Source of the DNA: Thiomonas sp. FB-Cd
Lineage (GTDB): Bacteria; Pseudomonadota; Gammaproteobacteria; Burkholderiales; Burkholderiaceae_C
Assembly (NCBI RefSeq): GCF_000733775.1
Contig: NZ_JPOE01000002.1
Location: 2,604,001-2,668,000 of the forward strand
Direction of reading: 5' to 3'
Length of the DNA stretch: 64,000 nt
Shown here one piece after another: positions 55,607-64,000 of this stretch. The translations under genes were made by a program, and so were the position numbers. The stretch's first letter is position 1; each line of letters begins with the position of its first letter. The notes under the pieces are model-generated. The model had not been told where the DNA came from, ran no database searches, and saw only the letters and a program-made list of their open reading frames with translations.

Positions 55607-55637
55607 ATATTTCAGCATTCAGAGAGTCATGAAATAT
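55607..55637. promoter_or_regulatory. Inverted repeat in nor operon leader
   Basis: ATATTTCA at 55607-55614 and TGAAATAT at 55630-55637, perfect 8-bp arms with a 15-base spacer, 43 bases before the first start codon. The half-site centres are 23 bases apart (about two helical turns), so it may be an operator for a dimeric regulator or a leader hairpin. Confidence 0.45.
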
Positions 55638-55679
55638 TGGGGCCGATGCAAAGTTTGAGAACATGATTGGGAGCCACGG

Positions 55680-56225
55680 ATGATCAACATTTACGCGGGC
55701 ATGATTGCGATGGTCGGAATTTTTCTGATCATGGGCATTGGTTTTTTCGTCATTTCCCAAAGCACGGCAGACGAAGATGCCGCGAAGGTGACCCACAGTG
55801 TCTACCGGGTGCGGAAATATTGGTTTTTCGCGCTCACGCTGATCCTCCTCGTCATTCTTGGTTTCACGATGCCTCGTGCCCCGAATCTCGACCAGTTCAA
55901 GGAAACACCGCAGGCGGTCGTGGCGGTCGACGGAAAAATGTGGCAATGGACTCTCACGCCGGTGTCCGGCGCGACCACTGTCGCCGGAATGCTGGTCCTT
56001 GGCTTGAACCGGACGATCGAGTTTCGCGTCACGTCCAGTGATGTGAATCACGGCTTTGGCATCTACAACGCTGCCGGCACCATGTTGACACAGGTGCAAG
56101 CCATGCCTGGTTACACCAACCGATTGTTATACACGTTTCACACTCCAGGGCTTTACAGCATTTTGTGCTTGGAATATTGCGGCGTGGGCCATCAGGTGAT
56201 GGTTTCCCAATTCAAGGTCGAGTGA
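55680..56225 (+). CDS. CuA-bearing subunit II of a divergent heme-copper enzyme (NorS-like)
   Basis: 181 residues. Two N-terminal membrane helices (MIAMVGIFLIMGIGFFVI and YWFFALTLILLVILGF), then a cupredoxin domain. All CuA ligands are visible: His in SDVNHGFGIYN and the loop CLEYCGVGHQVM (Cys, Glu backbone, Cys, His, Met). It takes electrons from a periplasmic donor for the subunit I that follows 10 bases later. Shorter than classical CoxB. With the next gene it resembles the NorS/NorY (sNOR) pairs known from ammonia oxidisers, or a B-type oxidase; the next entry gives the reason. Confidence 0.85.
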   Translation: MINIYAGMIAMVGIFLIMGIGFFVISQSTADEDAAKVTHSVYRVRKYWFFALTLILLVILGFTMPRAPNLDQFKETPQAVVAVDGKMWQWTLTPVSGATTVAGMLVLGLNRTIEFRVTSSDVNHGFGIYNAAGTMLTQVQAMPGYTNRLLYTFHTPGLYSILCLEYCGVGHQVMVSQFKVE

Positions 56226-56235
56226 GAGAGATGCC

Positions 56236-57669
56236 ATGAAACGCTCCGATTTGCTGCTCTATGCCATCACCGTGCCCCTTGTGTTCATCGTCTTGCTGCT
56301 CGCCGGCATCGCCATGCGGCTGAACCAGGGGGACGTTCTCACCATCGGTGCAACGCGTTTCTATGCCTTGATGACCCTCCACGGCCTGGGCATGGTGGGC
56401 ACCCTGTCTGTGGGCGCCACCGCCGGGTTGTTCTATCTGCTCAAAGATTATGTCCAGGTGCGGGCGTCCATGGTGCGCGTCCTCTACCTCTGTTACGTGC
56501 TCGCGGTCGTGGGCCTGTTGGCGGCCACGCTACTCGGCAATTTCGGCCCGGGGTGGTACATGCTTTATCCGCTGCCCTTCCAGTCCATGGGGGTGTGGAC
56601 GAGCTGGAGCATCGGCATCGCGATCATTTCATTGATGGTCCTGGACAACGCCCTCCTCTTGTCTCAGTACGCCATGCTCAGTGCGATCGTGAAGCGGTAT
56701 GGATTCGCCAATGCCATGGGTTGGCAGTACCTGCGTGGAACTCCCACCGTGGAAACGCCACCGCCGATCATCATCGCCATGTGCAGTTACATCCTGCCCG
56801 GCATTGCCACGTCTTTTGCCGGCTCCGTCCTCTTGATCATGTACCTGGGGCAATGGATCCAGCCGAGCCTTCATTTCAATCCATTGTTCGCCAAGAACCT
56901 TGTCATGCTTTGGGGCCACACCATGGCCAACATCTCCCTGTACGTCGGGGTCGCGTTCGTCTATCAGATCCTGCCGCGTTACACGGGCCGTCCGTGGAAA
57001 AGCAATCGCTTCGTCGCGTTGGCCTGGAACGCCGTTTTCTTCTTTGTCCTGCTCGCGTTCCCCCACCATCTGTATCAGGACTTTGCTGAGCCCTTCGCCC
57101 TCGCCGTGATCGGGCAGATTGCGTCTTATGCCTCCGCAGTGCCGTCGACCGTTGTCACCGTGATGGGCGTGGTCACCCAGATCTACAAGTCAAACATGAA
57201 GTGGAGCTTCGCGCCGTTGGCGGTGGTCATCGGCATCATCGGCTGGATCGCCGGGGGTTTCGCAGCCGTCGTGGACTCCACCATCATGGTGAACAACGTT
57301 TTGCACAACACCCTATTTGTTCCGGCCCATTTTCACACCTACTACCTTCTCGGCTTGCTGCCGATGTTGGTCGGCTATTACTACCACGCGCTTGGCTCCA
57401 GCTCGGAAAAATGCGGCATGTGGGGACTATCGCTGCTGATCGGGGGAAGCTTCGGCTTTCTCGCCATGTTTTTCATTGCGGGCTCATTGCAGGTACCAAG
57501 ACGATATTCCGATTACAACGCCATCCCGGCCGAAGCGGTACGCGCCATCGGTCAGAATACAGCGACTCTTGGGGCAATTTTTGCAGTTCTGATTATGGCT
57601 GCCATGGGATTATTCCTGGCAACATTCATTCGTCATCGCCGAATAACCAGCGCATCTGCGCCCCGTTAG
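56236..57669 (+). CDS. Divergent heme-copper subunit I, probable NO reductase (sNOR/NorY-like)
   Basis: 477 residues, about twelve helices. All metal ligands are present: His49 (TLHGLGM), His228 (WGHTMAN), His277-278 (FPHHLYQD), His365 and His367 (PAHFHTYY). In oxygen-reducing B-type enzymes the active-site Tyr lies four residues after the first CuB His (HPIVY); here that place is Asn232. Loss of this Tyr is expected of NO reductases rather than O2 reductases. The GHTxxN...LPRYTGRPW stretch recalls NorY of the sNOR group, from memory. It lies 10 bases after the CuA subunit and directly before norC-norB. An O2-reducing role is not excluded, since a helix VII Tyr (Tyr298) could substitute as in cbb3 oxidases. 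Confidence 0.8.
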   Translation: MKRSDLLLYAITVPLVFIVLLLAGIAMRLNQGDVLTIGATRFYALMTLHGLGMVGTLSVGATAGLFYLLKDYVQVRASMVRVLYLCYVLAVVGLLAATLLGNFGPGWYMLYPLPFQSMGVWTSWSIGIAIISLMVLDNALLLSQYAMLSAIVKRYGFANAMGWQYLRGTPTVETPPPIIIAMCSYILPGIATSFAGSVLLIMYLGQWIQPSLHFNPLFAKNLVMLWGHTMANISLYVGVAFVYQILPRYTGRPWKSNRFVALAWNAVFFFVLLAFPHHLYQDFAEPFALAVIGQIASYASAVPSTVVTVMGVVTQIYKSNMKWSFAPLAVVIGIIGWIAGGFAAVVDSTIMVNNVLHNTLFVPAHFHTYYLLGLLPMLVGYYYHALGSSSEKCGMWGLSLLIGGSFGFLAMFFIAGSLQVPRRYSDYNAIPAEAVRAIGQNTATLGAIFAVLIMAAMGLFLATFIRHRRITSASAPR

Positions 57670-57722
57670 CAACATCGAATTCACCTCAAAAATCAACTCT
57701 TCTAATCATCTCATTCAACACG

Positions 57723-58325
57723 ATGGAAACGACCTACACGAAAGATCCCGGTTTCTGGCGAGCGGGCGCGATTAGCGCCACATCAGTCATGCTCATCATT
57801 CTGGCTTTCCTCACCGTCAACAGTCTGGCCGACATTTCAGCCGGTGGCGGGCATGTTCCCCCCTATACGGTGATCAATCACAAAATTTCCTATCAATATG
57901 ATCCAAACGTCGATCACGACGTTCCGGTGATTGGCAAGGAACAGCTTTTATTTGGGAAACGGTACAACGAGGCGCAGGCAAAGGCCCTGCTCGCGCAAGG
58001 AAAGTTGGTCATTCAATCACGCGCGTGCATTGATTGCCATACTTTCTTGGGGAATGGGGCTTATTACGGCCCGGACCTTACAAAATCCTGGCTCGATCCG
58101 GCTTGGGAGGCCCAGTGGATGCCCATGACCCAAAGCAGTACGAAGCAGGAGGCGATGGTCAAATTTCTCATGCACCCGGAGCTTTACCCGACCTGGAGCC
58201 GCGAAATGCCAAATCTGCAAATCAGTCAAAGCGGCGCCGAGTCAGTCGTTGCCTATCTCAAATGGCTCTCGGCGATCAACACCAATGGATTCCCAGCCAA
58301 TTTCGGCCATGAACCCCAGCAATGA
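57723..58325 (+). CDS. norC: Nitric oxide reductase cytochrome c subunit
   Basis: 200 residues. N-terminal membrane anchor (ATSVMLIILAFLTVNSLADI), then a periplasmic cytochrome c with CIDCHTFLGNGAYYGPDLTK (heme motif at about 101-105) and an axial Met in WSREMPNLQIS. It delivers electrons to NorB. The N-terminal insert YTVINHKISYQYDPNVDHD is longer than in short NorC forms. The ribosome site is weak, and a 53-base gap separates it from the preceding gene. Confidence 0.95.
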   Translation: METTYTKDPGFWRAGAISATSVMLIILAFLTVNSLADISAGGGHVPPYTVINHKISYQYDPNVDHDVPVIGKEQLLFGKRYNEAQAKALLAQGKLVIQSRACIDCHTFLGNGAYYGPDLTKSWLDPAWEAQWMPMTQSSTKQEAMVKFLMHPELYPTWSREMPNLQISQSGAESVVAYLKWLSAINTNGFPANFGHEPQQ

Positions 58326-58336
58326 CAGGAATAACC

Positions 58337-59758
58337 ATGTATCTCTCTCAGAAACTGGCCATTAAATATCTTATTGCGGCGTTCACCTTGTTCGGGGTCA
58401 TGATCGTTGCAGGCCTGCTTACCGCTGCCTATTACATCCAGCCCTCGATGCTGCTCGGCACCCTCAATTTTAACACCGCCAAAATATTGCATATCGACAC
58501 GCTCGTCGTTTGGAATTTGATGGGGTTCTTCGGTGCCGTCTATTGGTTTTTGCCTGAGGAAGTCGAGCGCGAGGTTGTGGGAATCAAATTCGCCAATCTC
58601 ATGTTTTATGTCTTCTTGCTGGCGTTTGCGATCGTGGCCGGCGTTTTTATCTTTGTCCAGTATGGCAAGGGCGATGAATTCAGCCTGTGGTTCATCAATC
58701 AAGGCCGCAAATACGTGGAAGCCCCTCGCTGGGCTGCCCTGGGAATCCTGGCCATCGTTGCAACGTTCATGTTCAACATCATTGCCACGGCGATCAAGGC
58801 GCGAAAAATGACGGGTGTGCTCGGCGTGCTGATCGTCGACCTGATCCCGCTATTCGTGCTTTACCTCGATGCCTTTCCAGCCACAACCAACATGTCCAAA
58901 GACATGTACTGGTGGTGGTGGCTCGTGCACCTCTGGGTCGAGGCTACGTGGGAGGTCCTGATTGCCTGCATCATGGCCTGGGCGTTGATGCGCCTGCTGA
59001 ACACCCCACGCCGGATCGTCGAAACATGGCTCTACGTGACGATCGCCCTCGTGATGGGCTCCGGGATTCTCGGGCTCGGCCATCACTATTACTGGATTGG
59101 CACCCCGAAATACTGGTTCGACCTTGGCGGTTTCTTTTCCGCGCTCGAGCCACTGCCCTTGATCGGAATGGTCGTGCACTCGGTCTATGACGCCGGGGTC
59201 CACCGTATGGAGTGCAAGAATCGGCCCGCGCTTTATTGGATGTTTGCCGAGGCCTTTGGCAACTTCTTCGGTGCGGGGGTCTTCGGCTTCATGATGACGT
59301 TGCCACAAATCAATCTGTTTACCCACGGCACGCAATGGACGGTTTCGCACGGGCACTTCGCGTGGTGGGGAGCTTATGTTTGTGGCCTGATATCGATTTT
59401 TTATGTGATCCTTGCGCAAGTGCGCGGGGCGAAGAAGGTGACAGGACCTCTTTGGAAGTGGGCATTTGCGTTGCTGAACATCGGCGTGATCGGGATGGTC
59501 GGTGGGCTGCTGATTGCCGGCATGGCGCAAGCGTTCTATGAAAGGGCGCTGGGAGGCTCGACGATGCAGGCATTCATCAACGCGCAGGGCAGTTCCTGGT
59601 TTGTCGAGGGCATGTATGTGCGCATGGGGTTCGGCATCATGTTCGCCATTGGCTATCTGCTGCTGATCTACGATCTGGCCATGGTCGGAAAGCGAAAAGA
59701 CACAGAGTCCAACCCCGACGAAGTCGTGCCCCAGATTTTGGCAGGCGCCAGATCGTGA
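58337..59758 (+). CDS. norB: Nitric oxide reductase catalytic subunit (cNOR)
   Basis: 473 residues from ATG 58337 (the longer frame start is less likely; AGGAAT precedes this one). FeB ligands and the NOR-specific Glu are in WWLVHLWVEATWEVLIACIM (HxxxE..E), then LGLGHHYYWIG, and heme ligands in VSHGHFAWWGAYV. Converts two NO to N2O in the inner membrane with electrons from NorC. The stop overlaps the next start by four bases (GTGA). Confidence 0.97.
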   Translation: MYLSQKLAIKYLIAAFTLFGVMIVAGLLTAAYYIQPSMLLGTLNFNTAKILHIDTLVVWNLMGFFGAVYWFLPEEVEREVVGIKFANLMFYVFLLAFAIVAGVFIFVQYGKGDEFSLWFINQGRKYVEAPRWAALGILAIVATFMFNIIATAIKARKMTGVLGVLIVDLIPLFVLYLDAFPATTNMSKDMYWWWWLVHLWVEATWEVLIACIMAWALMRLLNTPRRIVETWLYVTIALVMGSGILGLGHHYYWIGTPKYWFDLGGFFSALEPLPLIGMVVHSVYDAGVHRMECKNRPALYWMFAEAFGNFFGAGVFGFMMTLPQINLFTHGTQWTVSHGHFAWWGAYVCGLISIFYVILAQVRGAKKVTGPLWKWAFALLNIGVIGMVGGLLIAGMAQAFYERALGGSTMQAFINAQGSSWFVEGMYVRMGFGIMFAIGYLLLIYDLAMVGKRKDTESNPDEVVPQILAGARS

Positions 59759-60039
59759 ATGCGCAAGCAGTGCTGTCGACCGCCCTATTGCTCGGCCTTT
59801 TTGTAATCTTTGCAGGTTTTTATGCGCTGCTCTATGCGGCTGGGCGCATGCGCGGAAATTCACTGCTCACAGCGGCCGGCTATCTGTGCTATGCCAGCCA
59901 GATCTTGACGGTTGTCCTGCTTTGGCTCAGCACCCCACTGGGCCTTCCATGGAAAATATTGATGGGCGCAACAGCGGCGGTCTGCAGCTTCATTCCCAAG
60001 CTATCTTGGCGTTATATCCAGTCGCTTCATGAAATTTGA
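59755..60039 (+). CDS. Small three-helix membrane protein after norB
   Basis: 94 residues, GTG start overlapping the norB stop. Three hydrophobic segments (STALLLGLFVIFAGFYALLY, LLTAAGYLCYASQILTVVLL, KILMGATAAVCSFIPKLSW). No family recognised. The coupling suggests an assembly or stability role in the NO reductase complex. Confidence 0.75.
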   Translation: MNAQAVLSTALLLGLFVIFAGFYALLYAAGRMRGNSLLTAAGYLCYASQILTVVLLWLSTPLGLPWKILMGATAAVCSFIPKLSWRYIQSLHEI

Positions 60040-60051
60040 GAGGGATAAAAA

Positions 60052-60396
60052 ATGCGCGTTTTCTTTAACCTCATCTGTACAGCCATCGGGCTTTGGCTCT
60101 CGTATGCCGCGGTGCTCGATATTGGCAGCCTGCAGAGTTCGGCTTGGGTGGCTTATGTGGGTGCAGTCATTGTCCTCGGATTGAGTATCTGGACGCGAAC
60201 ACGCGACTTCGCACGCTGGCCTGGGATGACCAACATCGTTGCGGCCATCGTGGCGATTCTCGGCGTCGCACTGTTCCGGATTGGATTTCTAAATGGAACG
60301 GTGGCGTTCTGGGCGCTCTTCTTCGCAGGCAACGTCATTTCCGTTCTTGCGTTGTGGGCTGCAATTTATCGTGGTGGAATTCTGACGCAATCGTAG
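60052..60396 (+). CDS. Small four-helix membrane protein ending the nor operon
   Basis: 114 residues, preceded by GAGAGG. Four hydrophobic segments (LICTAIGLWLSYAAVLDIG, AWVAYVGAVIVLGLSIW, TNIVAAIVAILGVALFRIG, FWALFFAGNVISVLALWAA). No family recognised. Last gene before the terminator. Confidence 0.75.
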   Translation: MRVFFNLICTAIGLWLSYAAVLDIGSLQSSAWVAYVGAVIVLGLSIWTRTRDFARWPGMTNIVAAIVAILGVALFRIGFLNGTVAFWALFFAGNVISVLALWAAIYRGGILTQS

Positions 60397-60398
60397 AC

Positions 60399-60429
60399 AG
60401 TCGACGTTGAAGGTTGTTCAACGTCGACT
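60399..60429 (+). terminator. Perfect 13-bp hairpin terminating the nor operon
   Basis: AGTCGACGTTGAA-GGTTG-TTCAACGTCGACT immediately after the last gene. The T-run expected after it is missing, because IS630 copy 4 has inserted at the TA that begins with the last base of the stem (60429). Confidence 0.8.
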
Positions 60430-60996
60430 ATAGATAAGGCCCAATAAAATATGAACTTTCAGCAAGTTTTTTGATCCATTGATGATGGAAAAAGAAAACG
60501 CAAGGAAGCAAACACTGGAGCAACTTCACGAGCGGCGCAAGCAAGTCGTGAGGTTGCACAAGCGGGGCGTCAAGATCATGCAGATCGTGGACATGACGGG
60601 GCTGAGCTACCCGCCCGTTCGAGCGGCCATTGACTTGTACGAGGCTGGCGGCTGGAGCGCCATCCGACCGACTCGGCGGGGACGCGCCAGAGGCGACGGT
60701 CGGGTGCTCAGTCAAGCGCAAGAAGATACGATCCAGCGCATGATCATTGACACGCGTCCCGAGCAACTCAAGATGGACTTCCATCTGTGGAGCCGCGCTG
60801 CGGTGATGCAACTCATTGAACAAGAGTTCGACATCAAACTGCAGGTGCGCAGCGTTGGAAAGTACCTCACCCGCTGGGGCTTTACGCCGCAAAAGCCCAT
60901 CAAGCGAGCCTATGAGCAAAGCCCCGCGGCGGTGCAGGCTTGGCTGGAGGGGGAATACCCCGCCATCGAGCAGCGCGCCAGTAACCGTGTTGAAAG

Positions 60997-62183
<1,187 letters not shown>

Positions 62184-62742
62184 AGGGCGGGGAAATTCAC
62201 TGGGGAGACGAAACCGCGCTGGTCAACACGGACGTGCGCGGCAGAGGCTTTGCCCCTGCGGGCAAAACCCCCGTGGCGATGGCGGTGGGCGGCACGCGCC
62301 AGAAGCTCTCGATGATCGCCACGGTGACCAACCAGGGCAAGACCCGCTGGATGATCATCGACGAGGCGTTTGATGCCGACAAGTTGATTGAGTTCTTGCA
62401 GGCGTTGATCCAGGATGCGGGCAGGAAGGTGTTCCTGATTCTGGACAACCTGAGGGTGCATCACAGCAAGTTGGTGAAGGCGTGGGTGGCCTTGCATCAC
62501 GCGCAGATCGAGCTGTTTTACCTGCCCAGTTACAGCCCCCAACTCAACCCTGAGGAGAGGCTCAACGCCGATCTCAAACAGGAAATGGGCAAACGCGTGC
62601 CGGTGCGAACCAAGGCCAAGTTACGCGAAGCTGCCAACGACCACATGGCGAGGCTGGAACAAAACCCGCAGCGTGTGATGAGCTACTTCCAGGACCGGCG
62701 CGTTCGCTACGCAGCTTAATACTTCACAGGGCCGGAGCAATA

Positions 62743-63101
62743 GCTAAGGCCGGCCAGAGCACTGCTGAGGGCACCAAGCCGCCAAGGTTCTCCTTTTGCG
62801 CGCCGTAGTTTGACGCACGGAAGCTGCGCTTTCGGCAAACTCCCTCGATCGGCGATCTCGCGTCAACCTCTCGCGGGGAGCCAAAGATCTGTTCCGCGCA
62901 AGGCGCTTTTTAACGACCCAAGCTCCTTCTCCGGACAGCCTGACTCCAGATGCCGACGCCACGAACAATCGGAGGCACCGCACGATTATAAGTGGTATCA
63001 TACATACCGATTTGAACTAGACGTCATCGGCCCGTCGGCGAGGCCGACGCTGCTTTGGGTAGAGCCGGTGTCTTCGCCTCGCTCCAGAGGAGTTTCTCGC
63101 T
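62743..63101. other. 360-base gap upstream of fdxA
   Basis: No gene seen. An AT-richer patch at about 62985-63015 (TTATAAGTGGTATCATACAT) is a plausible fdxA promoter. Confidence 0.45.
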
Positions 63102-63425
63102 ATGACCTTCGTTGTCACCGAAAACTGCATCCAGTGCAAATACACCGACTGCGTCGAGGTCTGTCCCGTCGACGCCTTCCGCGAAGGACCGAATTTCCTG
63201 GCCATCGACCCCAATGAGTGCATCGACTGCGCGGTCTGCGTCCCCGAGTGCCCGGTCGGCGCGATTTTTGCGGAAGACGACGTCCCGTCCGACCAGACAC
63301 CGTTCATCCCCCTCAATGCCGAGCTGGCGACTCGCTGGCGGGCCATCACCAAGCGCAAGTCGCCGCCGGCGGACGCTGAGGACTGGAAAGGCAAGCCCGG
63401 GAAGCTGCCTTTGCTCGAACGCTGA
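63102..63425 (+). CDS. fdxA: 7Fe ferredoxin FdxA
   Basis: 107 residues, start supported by [25 protein letters not shown] binds the 3Fe-4S cluster (with one Cys of the other), and [17 protein letters not shown] the 4Fe-4S cluster. The C-terminal 45 residues are the usual FdxA extension ([20 protein letters not shown]). A soluble low-potential electron carrier. Confidence 0.96.
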   Translation: MTFVVTENCIQCKYTDCVEVCPVDAFREGPNFLAIDPNECIDCAVCVPECPVGAIFAEDDVPSDQTPFIPLNAELATRWRAITKRKSPPADAEDWKGKPGKLPLLER

Positions 63426-63670
63426 TCGAGCGATGCGAACGTAAGGCCGCAAACCGCAGACGAGCAGACATGGAAGCCGGCAGTTGCTGCGTCTCCATGC
63501 CCCTTCCTTGACTATCTGCCGCACGGTGCAGGTGTCTCAGGGCGGGACAGAATTTTTCCGATTTTGTTGTGCAACGGGCCCGTCGACTAGTCGACATAGT
63601 TCTGCGGCGGTTAGAGACCATTGAGAAAATTCAGAGGCTGAGCGCGAGGTCGCTATTCATGTAAGGCCTG
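63426..63670. other. Gap between fdxA and the edge transposase
   Basis: No gene seen. Confidence 0.35.
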
Positions 63671-64000
63671 TTAACACCAACCACGAAGGCCATCGACCAC
63701 CAGCACGAAGCTGAGGAGGCCGCGGAACATCGCGTCGAGTTTTTCGAACAGAGAGAACATGCGCCGGAACAGGCGCTCGACTTCGTTGCGGCGCTTGTAC
63801 ATCGCTCGGTCGTACTCCCATGGCTCAATGGGCGTCTTCATGGGCGGCGCCACAGGGATGAAGCCAAGTTCAGGGGCCAGTTGGCGCGTCTCAGTGCCTT
63901 CATAAGCACGGTCCATCAGCAAGTAAATGGGGCCGCTCGTTGGCCCCGGGTGCCAAGCAATTGCCTACCCGCGGGCGCATCGTGGGCCTGCCCGGGAGAC
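63671..64000 (-). pseudogene. IS5-family transposase remnant at window edge
   Basis: On the minus strand SPGQAHDAPAGRQLL (edge) shifts frame near 63950 to PTSGPIYLLMDRAYEGTETR, then MYKRRNEVERLFRRMFSLFE and VLVVDGLR, as in the C-terminal half of IS5/IS427-type transposases (third catalytic residue region). It is shortened near the RLFRR helix and frameshifted. It continues outside the window. Confidence 0.75.

Noticed and set aside
55600..55620. Sigma-54 promoter (GGGCAC...TTCAGC) before the nor operon
   Set aside because: The GG-to-GC spacing is 12 instead of 10 and the TTGC part is poor.

Overview
The window looks like a piece of a GC-rich betaproteobacterial chromosome, probably Burkholderiales and perhaps Thiomonas- or Thiobacillus-like. 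The evidence is the protein flavour (MetR/MetE, UbiU, FdxA, NorCB, many IS elements); no rRNA, tRNA or species marker is present, so the assignment is inference. It is an IS-riddled accessory region: I count four IS630-type copies of one group plus a fifth unrelated remnant, and IS256, IS110, IS66 and IS5 copies, most of them broken. Several host genes are cut by them (gabD, ubiV, a thiol:disulfide protein gene, an EAL gene).

Layout. 1-4.2 kb: kdpFABC potassium pump operon on the minus strand, with an extra 30-residue membrane ORF ahead of kdpF. 4.3-5.4 kb: intact IS630-type element. 6.4-16.5 kb: signalling block with a giant GAF-PAS-GGDEF-globin-GAF-EAL protein, a cysteine desulfurase, an FHA protein, an EAL remnant and a degenerate globin-GGDEF protein. 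17-19 kb: IS-truncated succinate-semialdehyde dehydrogenase gene. 19.2-25.4 kb: metR/metE, a ribbon-helix-helix protein, a DadA-like oxidase and thiG. 26-31.3 kb: anaerobic operon nrdD - separate glycyl-radical ORF - nrdG - ubiU - broken ubiV, headed by two NrdR boxes. 31.8-37.9 kb: amidotransferase and DGC proteins, a nitric-oxide-type cluster (12-TM-like protein, two DUF2249 proteins, a MIP18/DUF59 protein) behind a good NsrR-like site, and serA. 38-41 kb: Dnr/Fnr-type regulator and remnants that look like a conjugative element. 42.3-49.3 kb: AhpD, DUF488 and AlkA genes; GST-ctaB; convergent cytochrome c genes and coxA (no coxB). 50.9-55.5 kb: IS256, an orphan sdhB with a structured leader, IS66 and IS5 remnants. 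55.7-60.4 kb: an operon with a CuA subunit II, a divergent heme-copper subunit I, norC, norB and two small membrane proteins, closed by a perfect hairpin. 60.4-62.7 kb: IS630 copy split by an IS110-type element. 63.1 kb: fdxA, then an IS5 remnant at the edge.

How it fits together. The theme from 26 to 60 kb is low-oxygen and nitrogen-oxide life: oxygen-independent dNTP synthesis, oxygen-independent quinone synthesis (now damaged), an NO-stress cluster, a Dnr-like regulator, heme O synthesis, an A-type oxidase, and two apparently different NO-reducing or oxygen-reducing heme-copper enzymes in one transcription unit. That last operon lies between two nearly identical, directly repeated IS630 copies, so it may be mobile or prone to deletion. 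Best candidates for something new: the dual heme-copper operon with its two small membrane proteins, the class III ribonucleotide reductase with its glycyl radical loop on a separate protein, and the sdhB leader.
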